This document shows, piece by piece, positions 7,803-15,942 of a stretch of DNA of 39,832 bases. A program made the position numbers and the translations under genes. Numbering within the stretch: the stretch's first letter is position 1; every line of letters begins with the position of its first letter. The stretch spans positions 1-39,832 of the forward strand of contig CAIWHK010000045.1 in the NCBI GenBank assembly GCA_903912525.1, in the 5' to 3' direction. The notes beneath the pieces were generated by a model, which was given only the letters and a program-made list of their open reading frames with translations, was not told the origin of the DNA and did not search any database. This stretch comes from an uncultured bacterium. GTDB taxonomy: Bacteria; Krumholzibacteriota; Krumholzibacteriia; LZORAL124-64-63.

Positions 7803-8441
7803 ATGGCCGGTCACAATACCGTCGACCTGCGCGCCTACTGCGTGATCGACAGCCTGCAACCCCAGTTCGCCTCGTTCCAGGCGACGGTCGCGCAGGGGTT
7901 CCTGCCCAAGGTCGGGCAGGCCAGCCTGTTCGTGGAAATCGCGCCGGGCATCGAGATCAACCGCGTCACGGACATCGCGCTCAAATCCACGAACGTGACG
8001 CCGGGGATGCAGATCGTCGAACGCAACTTCGGCATGCTCGAGGTGCACTCGGACAGCCAGGCCGACGTGCGGCAGGCCGGCGCGGCGATCCTGGCGGCGC
8101 TCGAATTGACCGAGGACCAGCGGATGAAGCCGCGCATCATCTCGGACCAGGTGGTGCGCCACCTGGACGACCACCAGTGCATGCTCATCAACCGCATGCG
8201 GCACGGCAACCTGATCCTGGCCGGCCAGACGCTGTTCGTTTTGGAATGCGAGCCCGCGGCGTACGCGGCGCTGGCGGCGAACGAGGCCGAGAAGGCCGCG
8301 AACATCAACATCCTGGAGGTGCGCGCGTTCGGCGCCTTCGGTCGCGTGTATATCGGTGGGGAAGAGAAGGATATCGAGGCGGCGCGGCCGGCGGCGGTCG
8401 CGGCACTGGAATCGTTGACGGGACGGACGACCAGCCGGTAG
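7803..8441 (+). CDS. BMC-T trimeric microcompartment shell protein
   Basis: 212 residues; ATG 7803 is preceded by AAGGAGA right after the rpiB-deoC stop. Two tandem BMC folds are recognisable: the first around residues 8-100 (with GMLEVHSDSQADVRQAGAAI as its end), the second around 110-205 (HGNLILAGQTLFVLECEPAA through GAFGRVYIGGEEKDIEAA). BMC-T proteins trimerise into pseudohexameric shell tiles, often with large pores. This is the first of two BMC-T genes of the operon and is quite different in sequence from the second. No Fe-S cysteine motif is evident. Confidence 0.8.
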   Translation: MAGHNTVDLRAYCVIDSLQPQFASFQATVAQGFLPKVGQASLFVEIAPGIEINRVTDIALKSTNVTPGMQIVERNFGMLEVHSDSQADVRQAGAAILAALELTEDQRMKPRIISDQVVRHLDDHQCMLINRMRHGNLILAGQTLFVLECEPAAYAALAANEAEKAANINILEVRAFGAFGRVYIGGEEKDIEAARPAAVAALESLTGRTTSR

Positions 8442-8474
8442 CCCACGGGCGCCGGCACCAGAGGAGGAACGGAC

Positions 8475-8771
8475 ATGGCAGACGCATTGGGAATGATCGA
8501 GTGCAGGAGTTTCGCGGCGACGGTCGAGGCGGCCGACGCGATGGTCAAGGCCGCCCGCGTCGAGCTGGTGGGCTACGAGAAGACCGGCGGCGGCTACACG
8601 ACCGCCATCGTGCGCGGCGACGTCGCGGCCGTGAAGGCGGCCACCGATGCCGGCCAGAACGCGGCGACCCGCGTGGGTGAAGTGGTGGCCGTGCACGTGA
8701 TCGCGCGTCCGCACGCCAACGTCGACGCGGTGATCCCCCTGGGTCGCCTCGGTCGCCAGGGCGAGGCGTAG
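8475..8771 (+). CDS. BMC-H hexameric microcompartment shell protein
   Basis: 98 residues; SD GAGGAGG. A canonical single BMC domain: [20 protein letters not shown] at the start, [20 protein letters not shown] (pore loop KTGGGYTT) and [12 protein letters not shown], followed by the usual C-terminal strand and an HVIARPH tail. It is the only hexamer gene in the operon and would form most of the facets. It sits between a BMC-T gene and the first BMC-P gene. Confidence 0.95.
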   Translation: MADALGMIECRSFAATVEAADAMVKAARVELVGYEKTGGGYTTAIVRGDVAAVKAATDAGQNAATRVGEVVAVHVIARPHANVDAVIPLGRLGRQGEA

Positions 8772-8777
8772 GCCGCC

Positions 8778-9074
8778 ATGAACCTCGCGAAGGTCCTCGG
8801 CCGCGTGGTGGCCACGCGCAAGGAGGCGAGCCTGGACGGGCTGTCGCTGCTGATGCTCGGCATTGCCGGGCCCGACGGCAAGCTCACCGGAGGCAGCGTG
8901 GTGGCGGTCGATGCGATGGGCGCCGGCGAGGGCGAGTACGTGCTGTACGCGTCCGGCTCGTCGGCCCGCCAGACCGTGGTCACGGACAAGCGGCCGGTCG
9001 ACGCCGTGGTGATGGCGATCGTCGACAGCTGGGACATCGAGGGTGAAGAGAAGTACCGGAAGGGCGACGGCTGA
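8778..9074 (+). CDS. BMC-P pentameric shell vertex protein (EutN/CcmL family), copy 1
   Basis: 98 residues. [20 protein letters not shown] at the start, [27 protein letters not shown] and a final [12 protein letters not shown] are the hallmarks of EutN/CcmL proteins, which form pentamers closing the vertices of the shell. The gene is 6 bp after the BMC-H stop, and its TGA shares one base with the ATG of the aldehyde dehydrogenase gene, implying translational coupling. Confidence 0.93.
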   Translation: MNLAKVLGRVVATRKEASLDGLSLLMLGIAGPDGKLTGGSVVAVDAMGAGEGEYVLYASGSSARQTVVTDKRPVDAVVMAIVDSWDIEGEEKYRKGDG

Positions 9075-10564
9075 TGAACCGGTTGTCCGATCAGCAGGTC
9101 GAGCAGATTGCCCGCGAGCTGGCGGGACGGCTGGGGAGAGGGACCTCGCCCACGCTGCCCGCCAGCTCGCCCTATGGCTCGGCTGGCGGAAGCGCGGCGC
9201 CGCTGCCGGTGTTCCCGGTGACGTCGCTGCCGGTGGGGGGCGACGGCGTGTTCGAGACCGTCGACCAGTGCGTGGCCGCGGCGCGGCGCGCGTTCAACGA
9301 GCTGGCGGGGATGTCCCTGTCCAAGCGCGAGGAGATCATCGCCGCGTACCGCGCGGCGATGCGGGAGCAGGGGGCTGACCTGGCGCGGCAGGCCTGGCAG
9401 GAAACGGGCCTCGGGCGCTATGAAGACAAGGTCATCAAGAACCGGCTGGTCACGGACAAGACACCGGGCACGGAAGCCCTGAAGCCGGACGCCACTTCGG
9501 GAGATCACGGACTGACGCTCACGGAGTGGGCCCCCTTCGGCGTCATCGGCGCCATCACGCCGACGACCAATCCCACCAGCACCGTCATCTGCAACACCAT
9601 CGGGATGGTGGCCGCGGGCAACGCGGTCGTGTTCAACGCGCACCCGTCGGCGCGGCGCTCGTCGCTGGCCACGGTCCGGGCGCTGAACGCGGCGGCCGCG
9701 TCGGTCGGCGCGCCGCCCAACCTGGTGACGGCCGTGGCGCAGCCCACCATCGAGTCGGCCACGCAGGTGATGACCCACAAGGGCATCAACCTGCTGGTGG
9801 TCACCGGCGGGCCGGGCGTGGTCAAGGCGGCGATGCAGTCGGGCAAGCGCGCGGTGTGCGCGGGCCCGGGCAACCCGCCGGCGGTGGTCGACGAGACGGC
9901 CGACCTGGCGAAGGCAGGGCGCGACATCGTGACGGGCGCCGGGTTCGACAACAACGTCATCTGCGTGGACGAGAAGCAGTGCTTCGTCACCGCGCCGGCG
10001 GCCGACAAGCTGCTCGAGTCGATGCGCGCGGCCAACGCGTACATCGCCACGCAGGCCGAGATGCGGCGGCTGGAGAAGCACATCTTCAGCGAGATCCGCG
10101 GGCCGCGGCAGCACGGCACCATCAACAAGGACCTCGTGGGCAAGAACCCAGAGGTGATCCTGGCCCTCATCGGCGTGAAGGTGGGCCCCGAGTGCCGGCT
10201 CATCGCCTGCGAAGTGGCCGAAGACCACCCGCTGGTCTGGAGCGAACAGTTGATGCCCGTGCTGCCGGTGGTGCGCGTGGGCAACGTGGCGCGCGCGATC
10301 GAACTGGCCAGGGAGAGCGAGCACGGCTTCGGCCACTCGGCCAGCATGCACTCGCGCGACATCGACGCGCTCAGCCGCATGGCGCGCGTGATCAACACCA
10401 GCATCTTCGTCAAGAACGCCCCCATCGTCGCGGGCCTCGGCGCCGGCGGCGAGGGTTTCACCAGCTTCACCATCGCCAGTCCCACCGGCGAGGGGCTGAC
10501 CACCGCCCGCAGTTTCTCGCGGCAGCGGCGGTGCGTGATGGTCGACCACTTCAGGATCGTGTAG
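9074..10564 (+). CDS. CoA-acylating aldehyde dehydrogenase (PduP/EutE-like), microcompartment core enzyme
   Basis: 496 residues. The N-terminus SDQQVEQIARELAGRLG (5-21) is an amphipathic helix followed by a Gly/Pro/Ser-rich linker, the layout of an encapsulation peptide. The catalytic core has the NPTST motif (ITPTTNPTST), VVTGGPGVVKAA in the cofactor region, and the nucleophile Cys297 in FDNNVICVDEK, matching FDNNLPC in PduP/EutE. It would oxidise the acetaldehyde made by DeoC to acetyl-CoA with NAD+. No alcohol dehydrogenase or PduL-type phosphotransacylase accompanies it, so regeneration of NAD+ and CoA must happen otherwise. Confidence 0.92.
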   Translation: MNRLSDQQVEQIARELAGRLGRGTSPTLPASSPYGSAGGSAAPLPVFPVTSLPVGGDGVFETVDQCVAAARRAFNELAGMSLSKREEIIAAYRAAMREQGADLARQAWQETGLGRYEDKVIKNRLVTDKTPGTEALKPDATSGDHGLTLTEWAPFGVIGAITPTTNPTSTVICNTIGMVAAGNAVVFNAHPSARRSSLATVRALNAAAASVGAPPNLVTAVAQPTIESATQVMTHKGINLLVVTGGPGVVKAAMQSGKRAVCAGPGNPPAVVDETADLAKAGRDIVTGAGFDNNVICVDEKQCFVTAPAADKLLESMRAANAYIATQAEMRRLEKHIFSEIRGPRQHGTINKDLVGKNPEVILALIGVKVGPECRLIACEVAEDHPLVWSEQLMPVLPVVRVGNVARAIELARESEHGFGHSASMHSRDIDALSRMARVINTSIFVKNAPIVAGLGAGGEGFTSFTIASPTGEGLTTARSFSRQRRCVMVDHFRIV

Positions 10565-10570
10565 GCACCC

Positions 10571-11203
10571 ATGCGCCAGGCCCTGGCATTGCTCGAATTC
10601 GGTGGCGCGGCGGCCGGCATCCTGGCCGTCGACCGCATGCTGAAGAAATCGCCGGTGGCGCTGCTTCGCTGCGGCACCGTGCACCCGGGGCGCTACCTGG
10701 CGCTGGTGGGCGGCACGGTGGCGGCGACCGAGGAGGCGCACGCAACCGGTGTCGCGAGCGGCTGCGAATGCACCCTGCTGGTGGACGAGGTCTGCCTGGC
10801 CGACCCGCATCCGCAGCTGAGCGCGGCGATCGACGGTGCACGTCGGGCTTGTGAAGGCGATGCGGTGTGCATCATCGAGGTGAGCACGTCGCCGGGCCTG
10901 TTGCGGGCCATCGACGCGGTGCTCAAGGCGGTGCCGGTCGAGCTGGTCGAGCTGCGCCTGGCCGACGACCTCGGCGGCCGCGCCCTGGCCGTGCTGGGCG
11001 GCGAGCTGCCCGACGTGCAAGTGGCGCTCGAACTGGCCCGCGCGGCGAAGGGCGCCGCGGCCGAATGGCTGGGCGGCACCCTGCTGCCGCGGCTGGACGA
11101 AACCCTGCGCGACGTCATCAACGGCGGCACGGCGTTCCGCGCCTGCGCAGCCGTCGAGCCGGCGGGCGCCGAGATCCTGATCGTCGAAGCGGGGGAGGGG
11201 TAG
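10571..11203 (+). CDS. BMC-T shell protein, PduT-like
   Basis: 210 residues with two BMC domains, about 3-95 (ALALLEFGGAAAGILAVDRM through PGRYLALVGGTVAA) and 98-185 (AVCIIEVSTSPGLLRAIDAV through GRALAVLGGELPDVQVALEL). Relatives of PduT carry a pore [4Fe-4S] cluster held by a Cys just before PGK. Here the corresponding stretch is CGTVHPGRY, with His directly before PGR and a Cys four residues earlier. Whether a metal is bound is open. The gene is 6 bp downstream of the dehydrogenase gene. Confidence 0.85.
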   Translation: MRQALALLEFGGAAAGILAVDRMLKKSPVALLRCGTVHPGRYLALVGGTVAATEEAHATGVASGCECTLLVDEVCLADPHPQLSAAIDGARRACEGDAVCIIEVSTSPGLLRAIDAVLKAVPVELVELRLADDLGGRALAVLGGELPDVQVALELARAAKGAAAEWLGGTLLPRLDETLRDVINGGTAFRACAAVEPAGAEILIVEAGEG

Positions 11204-11205
11204 CC

Positions 11206-11484
11206 GTGTTCCTGGGCCGGGTCATCGGCAGGCTGGTGGCGGCGACGATCACGCCGGGCATGGAGGGCATCCCCCTGCTCTGGGTGCAGCCGCTGGACAA
11301 GCACGCGCAGCCCGATGGGAAGGCGTTCGTCTGCGCCGACGGCACCCGCATGGCCGGCCCCGGCGAACTGGTCTACTGGGAGGCCAGCCGCGAGGCGGCC
11401 CTGACGCTGGAGCCCAGCTTCGTGCCGGTCGACCACGCGGTGGTCGGGCTGGTCAATGATTTGCAGATCGATGAGGCGCCATGA
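11206..11484 (+). CDS. BMC-P pentameric shell vertex protein (EutN/CcmL family), copy 2
   Basis: 92 residues from GTG 11206, 2 bp after the BMC-T stop and preceded by GGAGGGG. It starts MFLGRVIGRLVAATITPGMEG, and its middle (ADGTRMAGPGELVYWEASREAAL) and end (VDHAVVGLVNDL) fit the EutN/CcmL fold. It is more divergent than copy 1 at the central loop. Loci of this type often hold three pentamer genes, as here. Confidence 0.88.
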   Translation: MFLGRVIGRLVAATITPGMEGIPLLWVQPLDKHAQPDGKAFVCADGTRMAGPGELVYWEASREAALTLEPSFVPVDHAVVGLVNDLQIDEAP

Positions 11485-11744
11485 TCCTGGCCCGCGTCAC
11501 CGGCCGCATCACCTCGACCATCCACCACCAGGGGATGGACGGCCGCACGCTGCTGGTCCTGGACAAGCTGGGCCCCGACGGCCGGCCGGGCGGGGGCTAC
11601 CTGATCGCGGTCGATGCCACCGGGGCCGGCGCCGGCGAGATGGTGCTGGTCCTGGACGAGGGCAACGGCGCCCGCCAGATCCTCGGCGGCAAGGACCTGC
11701 CCATCCGGTCGCTGGTCGTGGGCATCGTCGACGACATCGGCTAG
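11481..11744 (+). CDS. BMC-P pentameric shell vertex protein (EutN/CcmL family), copy 3
   Basis: 87 residues; ATG overlaps the preceding stop (ATGA). ILARVTGRITSTIHHQGMDG, YLIAVDATGAGAGEMVLVLDEG and IRSLVVGIVDDIG give the complete EutN/CcmL pattern. Last gene of the operon. Confidence 0.93.
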   Translation: MILARVTGRITSTIHHQGMDGRTLLVLDKLGPDGRPGGGYLIAVDATGAGAGEMVLVLDEGNGARQILGGKDLPIRSLVVGIVDDIG

Positions 11745-11766
11745 CGACCCGAGCCCCCGCTTCCCG

Positions 11767-11808
11767 CCCGAACTTGTTCCCCCCCGAACCTGTGCTCCCC
11801 CGAACTTG
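11767..11808. repeat. Three 16-bp-period repeats after the BMC operon
   Basis: CCCGAAC(T/C)TG occurs at 11767, 11783 and 11799 with an exact 16-bp period; the third copy runs into a TTGCGCCGGCGCAA palindrome. The stretch lies between the last BMC gene and the corA-like gene; no terminator hairpin other than the palindrome is seen. Confidence 0.7.
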
Positions 11809-11819
11809 CGCCGGCGCAA
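11806..11819. repeat. TTGCGCCGGCGCAA palindrome, copy 1
   Basis: Perfect 14-bp palindrome in the 177-bp gap between the BMC operon and the corA-like gene. Confidence 0.9.
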
Positions 11820-11921
11820 CTCCCCCTTTGGCGGTTCGCCCCGTGTCGGCTACCTTAGGCGCGCCGATGCTGCCGGTTCGTCCGGCACGGACCCCGGAAG
11901 ATCCCGGTTGGGGGTGTCACG

Positions 11922-12857
11922 ATGATCAACTACCTGAAGCATCATGCCGGACAGCTCGTCGAAGCACCCGGCCTGCCTGAAGCCGAACTGGTGCGGGCCG
12001 TGGCGCCCGAGCCGGGCGAACTCGCGTTCCTTTCGGCCGAGCTGGACATCCCCCTGGACTTCCTGGTCGCCGCCCTTGACCGCGACGAACGCCCGCGTAT
12101 CGAGGTCGAGGACAACTGCCGCGTCGTGATCCTGCGCATCCCGCACCACGACCCCAGTTCGGACACCCCGTACATCACGCTGGCCATGGCCGTCATCCAG
12201 ACGCCGACCCACGTGGTGGCGGTGTGCTCGGAAGAGGCGCCGCTGTGGAGCGAGCTTCTCAACAGCGGCCGCCGCCAGCGCCTGCCGTCGCCGGTCGATC
12301 GCGTCGGTTTCATGAGCGCGCTCTTGATGGTGGTCGCCCGCCAGTACCTGGCCTACATCCGCCAGATCAAGGACGAGGCCGACCAGGCCGAGTTCGCCAT
12401 CCACGGTTCGCTGAAGAACGAGATGCTCATCCGCATGCTCAACCTGGAGAAGTGCCTGGTCTTCTTCACGACGTCGCTGCGGGGCAACGAGCCGATGTGG
12501 GACCGCTTCCGCAAGATCTTCGGCCGCGAGCTGACCGAGGACGAGCAGGACCTGGTCGATGACGTCAAGATCGAGTTCCGCCAGGCGCAGGACCTCGCCG
12601 ACATCTACAGCAACATCCTCAGCGGCATGATGGATGCGTTCGCCTCGATCATTGCCAACAACCTGAACGTGGTCATGAAATTCCTGACCCTGATCACGAT
12701 CATCCTGATGCTCCCGACGTTGATCGCCAGCATCTACGGCATGAACGTCGAGCTGCCCTTCCAGCACGTCCGCCACGCGTACCTGATCCCGCTCCTGCTC
12801 TCGGGCGCGCTGTCGCTGATCGGCGTGGGGACGTTCTTCAGGAAGCGGTGGTTCTGA
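11922..12857 (+). CDS. CorA family magnesium/divalent cation transporter
   Basis: 311 residues. A long N-terminal cytoplasmic domain with helices is followed by two C-terminal membrane segments (about 246-269 and 284-304). The family motif YGMN (272-275) sits between them, and the protein ends with the basic tail FFRKRWF. CorA proteins form pentameric channels for Mg2+ or other divalent ions. ATG 11922 follows a GGGGGTG SD. The 3' end overlaps the next gene's GTG start by 10 bp, so the two may be translated together. Confidence 0.92.
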   Translation: MINYLKHHAGQLVEAPGLPEAELVRAVAPEPGELAFLSAELDIPLDFLVAALDRDERPRIEVEDNCRVVILRIPHHDPSSDTPYITLAMAVIQTPTHVVAVCSEEAPLWSELLNSGRRQRLPSPVDRVGFMSALLMVVARQYLAYIRQIKDEADQAEFAIHGSLKNEMLIRMLNLEKCLVFFTTSLRGNEPMWDRFRKIFGRELTEDEQDLVDDVKIEFRQAQDLADIYSNILSGMMDAFASIIANNLNVVMKFLTLITIILMLPTLIASIYGMNVELPFQHVRHAYLIPLLLSGALSLIGVGTFFRKRWF

Positions 12858-13279
12858 GCCGTCGCCCGGCATTCCGCAGCGCCGCCCTGGCCCTGGCCAC
12901 GGCGGCGTTGCTGTTGCCCGCCGGCTGCTCGCGCGCCCCGTTGGCGGCCCGTGGTCCTTTCGACCTGACGACAACGCCCGTCAACGTGCCCCTCGCGCAG
13001 CCCGTCGCCGCGGCCGGCCCCATCTGGGAGCTCACCTTCGAGTTCGACCGCCCCGGCGACAGCCACGCCGCCGACTGCCTGCATGTGGCGCTCGTCACCG
13101 CCGACGGCCGCCGCCATGTGCTCGTGGCGCCGCAATACGACCGCCGCGGCGAGAGCATGGTCTGCCTGATCGGCGCGCTGAATCCGCCGGTCGCCGGGCC
13201 GACGGTGGCCTTCACTGCGATCGAGCTGTCGTCGGATTCGCCGGTCCGGGTGGAAGCGGTGCGGGGGCTGGTGCGGTAG
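12848..13279 (+). CDS. Small lipoprotein of unknown function
   Basis: 143 residues from GTG 12848 with an AGGAAG SD inside the end of corA. It has a typical lipoprotein signal: basic SRRPAFR, hydrophobic stretch, and lipobox LPAGC with Cys27. The mature part of about 115 residues is predicted to be beta-rich (IWELTFEFDRPGD, ADCLHVALVTADGRRHVLV) and resembles no family I can name. It would be anchored to a membrane. Overlap with corA suggests co-expression rather than a shared function. Confidence 0.7.
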   Translation: MVLSRRPAFRSAALALATAALLLPAGCSRAPLAARGPFDLTTTPVNVPLAQPVAAAGPIWELTFEFDRPGDSHAADCLHVALVTADGRRHVLVAPQYDRRGESMVCLIGALNPPVAGPTVAFTAIELSSDSPVRVEAVRGLVR

Positions 13280-13350
13280 CTCCCCGCCATGGCGCCGGCC
13301 CCGCCGATTCCGTACGCTGATGCATTGCCACGCACGCGGGAGGTCGGTCG

Positions 13351-14037
13351 ATGCGATTCCAGAATTTTATCCTGCTGACGGCCGTACTGGTCCTGGCCGC
13401 CGTTCCGGCGCGCGCAGGGGAAGTCGTCGTGACCGGCTATGCGGTGCGCCTTGTCACGCCGGACATCGTGAACTGGACCATCAACGTCAATACCGACAAT
13501 CCGGACCTGGTCGCCGCCAAGCAGGACAATGACCGGCGCTTCCAGGCCGCGCTGGCGGTGGCGGGAGGGATGGCGGCCACGCCTGAGGATATCGAGACGG
13601 GCCCGGTCTGGATCGATCGCCAGTACACCCGCAATGAATACGGCGGGATCCGTGCGTTCTCGCACTTCTCCGTTCGGCGCACGATCAAGGCCCGGCAGCG
13701 CGACCTGGCCCGATTCGAAGTGACCATGAACGAACTCATCAACAGCGCCGAAGTCGAGTTGCACTTTGCGTACGCCGTCAGCGCCGAGGACTCGCTGCGG
13801 AGCGAACTGCGCCTCGAGGCGCTGGACGTCGCGCGCGCCAAGGCCGAAGCGATGGCGACGCGCCTGGGCCAGAAGCTGGGCCGCGCGGTCAGCATCAGTG
13901 AATTCGCCCCAGCCACCAACGAGTTCAGGTCGTTCCGCGGCATGGGCGCGCCTCCGCCGTACCCGGCTCCGGAGCCGACGTCACCAGAGAAGCGCAGCAT
14001 TGGTGAGAACGTCTATGTGACGTTCGAGATGAAGTGA
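13351..14037 (+). CDS. SIMPL domain-containing periplasmic protein (DUF541)
   Basis: 228 residues. The signal peptide ends in VPARA-G near residue 23. The mature protein starts VVVTGYAVRLVTPDIVNWTI, then DNDRRFQAALAVA, and later ARAKAEAMATRLGQKLGRAVSISE, the conserved block of the SIMPL/DUF541 family, ending with an aromatic/Pro-rich segment and the strand NVYVTFEMK. Members are exported proteins of unclear function (BP26/OMP28 antigen, YggE). SD GGGAGG precedes ATG 13351. A strong hairpin follows the stop. Confidence 0.88.
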   Translation: MRFQNFILLTAVLVLAAVPARAGEVVVTGYAVRLVTPDIVNWTINVNTDNPDLVAAKQDNDRRFQAALAVAGGMAATPEDIETGPVWIDRQYTRNEYGGIRAFSHFSVRRTIKARQRDLARFEVTMNELINSAEVELHFAYAVSAEDSLRSELRLEALDVARAKAEAMATRLGQKLGRAVSISEFAPATNEFRSFRGMGAPPPYPAPEPTSPEKRSIGENVYVTFEMK

Positions 14038-14066
14038 ATTGTTGGCGGGAACCTGTTGAAGACGAC

Positions 14067-14114
14067 TTGCGCCGGCGCAACTCTCACGAATCGGTGAGAC
14101 TTGCGCCGGCGCAA
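14067..14114 (+). terminator. Hairpin built from two TTGCGCCGGCGCAA palindromes (copies 2 and 3)
   Basis: Palindromes at 14067-14080 and 14101-14114 lie within a 25-bp direct repeat of period 34. Together with CTCAC/GTGAG between them they form 21-bp arms (14067-14087 and 14094-14114, one mismatch) around the loop gaatcg, 29 bp after the SIMPL stop. It probably ends transcription, although no T-run follows. Confidence 0.5.
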
Positions 14115-14180
14115 CTCTCACGACACCGCGATACTTGTGCCGCGGGCACGGCGTGCGCCGCATGGTTAGTGGCGGCCGAC

Positions 14181-14252
14181 GGTTGACTTATCAACCAATT
14201 CAGCCGCGCCAATGGCGCCTTTGCCGCCGGACTATTGGTTGATAGGTCAACC
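14181..14252. repeat. 19-bp inverted repeat with nested GGTTGA-N4-TCAACC dyads
   Basis: The arms 14181-14199 and 14234-14252 match at 18 of 19 positions around a 34-bp centre. Each arm itself contains GGTTGA-N4-TCAACC. It lies between the convergent ends of the SIMPL and APC genes. It could be a terminator, a pair of protein-binding sites, or the ends of a very small mobile element; no target duplication is seen. Confidence 0.75.
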
Positions 14253-14286
14253 ATCTCGCAAATCAACCTGTCGCACGCGCCCCCCG

Positions 14287-15690
14287 TTAGCGTGCGTCCC
14301 TCCGCCCCCGCCCAAACCGATACCAGATCAACCCCGAAGCCGTCAGCGCCACGCCCAGAAGCGAAGGCATGGGCGCCGTGATCACCGTGACGACCATGAA
14401 CGCCACCTGGATCACCAGCACGACGATCAGCGTCACCGGCCAGCCGGGCACGCGGAACGGCCGGGCCATATGAGGCAGCTTGCGGCGCAGCACCCAGACC
14501 GCGACGAACGTCGAGAGGTTGAAGATCGCCGACGTGAAGGCGAAGAAATCGATGACCGTCTCGTAGGCGCGGCCCGCAAGGCCGGCCGCCACCAGCAGCA
14601 CCGTGGCCCACAGCGCCTGGCCGACCAGAGCGCCGAGCGGCGTGTGGCGTACGGCGTCGACCACGCCCAAGGGGCGGGGGAACAGGCCGTCGCGCGCCAT
14701 AGCGTGCCAGGTGCGGGCCTTGACCATGACCTGCGCGTTGATGTTGCCGGCGGTGCTCAGCACGACGGCCACGGCGATCAGCAGGGCGCCGGCCGGGCCC
14801 AGCGCCGCGCGCATCGCATCGGCGGCGACCTGCTTCGAGCCGGCCATGCCGGCCGGGCCCAGTTGCTTCAGGTAGGCGAGGTTCACCAGCAGGTAGATGC
14901 CCAACACCACGCCGATGCCCCAGAGGATGGAGCGTGGGAGGTTGCGCTCGGGGTCGCGCACCTCTTCGGCCACGTAGGTGGCGCCTTCCCAGCCGCTGAA
15001 GGCGAAGAAGGCGTAGCGCATCGCGCCGCCGATGGCCAGGAACGTGGCCCAGGCGCCGGTGGCGCGCACCGGCAGGGCAGCCGCGGCGCCGGCGACATCG
15101 GCTCCCGCGCCGCGAGCCATCGCCAGGCCCGCCACCGCGACAGCGACCAGCCCGCCCAGCTTGAGCACCGTCAGCACGTTCTGCACGCGGCCGCCGGTGC
15201 GCACGCCGCGCACGTTGACCCAGGTGAACAGCCAGACGCCGATGACGGCGAGCGCCGTCTCGAATCCGCGCGGCCAGGCCGCGCCGCCCGACGTCTTCCA
15301 CAGCACCACCGAGTACTGTGCAAATACCAATGCGACGGCGGCGATGGAGGCCGTCTCCGAGACGAAGAACATCGCCCAGCCGCGCACGAAGGCCCACCAC
15401 GGCGGATAGGCCTCGATGAGGTAGGCGTAGGGGCCGCCCGAGCGCGGCAGCATCGCCACGAGCTCGGCGTAGCACAGGGCGCTGAGCATCGTCATCGCGC
15501 CGGCCAGGATCCACACGGCGAAGAACGGGCCGGGGGCCAGCACCAGCGCCATGATGGGGCCGGGCGTGCGGAAGATGCCCGAACCGATGATGCGGCCGAC
15601 GACGAGTGACAGCGCTTCGCGGGGGCCCAGGGCGCGGGTGAGGGTGGGCGTTGTCCCAAGTGGTTGTGTGGTAATGGTTTTGTCGATCAT
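14287..15690 (-). CDS. APC superfamily amino acid permease
   Basis: 467 residues, 12 predicted membrane helices. The N-terminal block GPREALSLVVGRIIGSGIFRTPGPI contains the APC helix-1 motif G-x-G-I-F, where the substrate backbone binds. Later FSGWEGATYVAEEVRDPERNLPRSI matches the conserved helix-6 to helix-7 region. Closest in pattern to APA/LAT-type transporters; the transported amino acid cannot be told. ATG 15690 has no clear SD. The gene is divergent from the small cysteine-rich gene across 252 bp that hold a 22-bp palindrome. Confidence 0.9.
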   Translation of the reverse strand: MIDKTITTQPLGTTPTLTRALGPREALSLVVGRIIGSGIFRTPGPIMALVLAPGPFFAVWILAGAMTMLSALCYAELVAMLPRSGGPYAYLIEAYPPWWAFVRGWAMFFVSETASIAAVALVFAQYSVVLWKTSGGAAWPRGFETALAVIGVWLFTWVNVRGVRTGGRVQNVLTVLKLGGLVAVAVAGLAMARGAGADVAGAAAALPVRATGAWATFLAIGGAMRYAFFAFSGWEGATYVAEEVRDPERNLPRSILWGIGVVLGIYLLVNLAYLKQLGPAGMAGSKQVAADAMRAALGPAGALLIAVAVVLSTAGNINAQVMVKARTWHAMARDGLFPRPLGVVDAVRHTPLGALVGQALWATVLLVAAGLAGRAYETVIDFFAFTSAIFNLSTFVAVWVLRRKLPHMARPFRVPGWPVTLIVVLVIQVAFMVVTVITAPMPSLLGVALTASGLIWYRFGRGRRDAR

Positions 15691-15786
15691 GGGTCCATGA
15701 TAACACGATGCGGCCTGCGTCTGCTACCACAAGCGGGTCGCCATGATGCGCCTTCCGTGGCCCGCTCTACACGCGATGGGGCGCGT

Positions 15787-15808
15787 CGACTTGCGCCGGC
15801 GCAAGTCG
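15787..15808. repeat. TTGCGCCGGCGCAA palindrome, copy 4, extended to 22 bp
   Basis: The core 15791-15804 is flanked by CGAC and GTCG, giving a perfect 22-bp palindrome in the divergent promoter region of the APC permease and the cysteine-rich gene. The rest of this 252-bp gap shows nothing more than an AT-richer stretch at 15825-15855. Confidence 0.9.
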
Positions 15809-15942
15809 TTCCCTGTCAAAGCGGTATGAATGCACAATAAGGAATACTTTAGGCCTGAACCCGCGCCGCCGATACGTCATTTCGGCGGCCAGGCCCCCGA
15901 CGTCCCGGGATGCCGGCCCGAAGTTCGCACAGGGAGCAGGCA

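Noticed and set aside
8594-11020. Long minus-strand open frame opposite the BMC genes
   Set aside because: Arg/His/Ala-rich translation without motifs; a by-product of high GC opposite well-supported shell and dehydrogenase genes.
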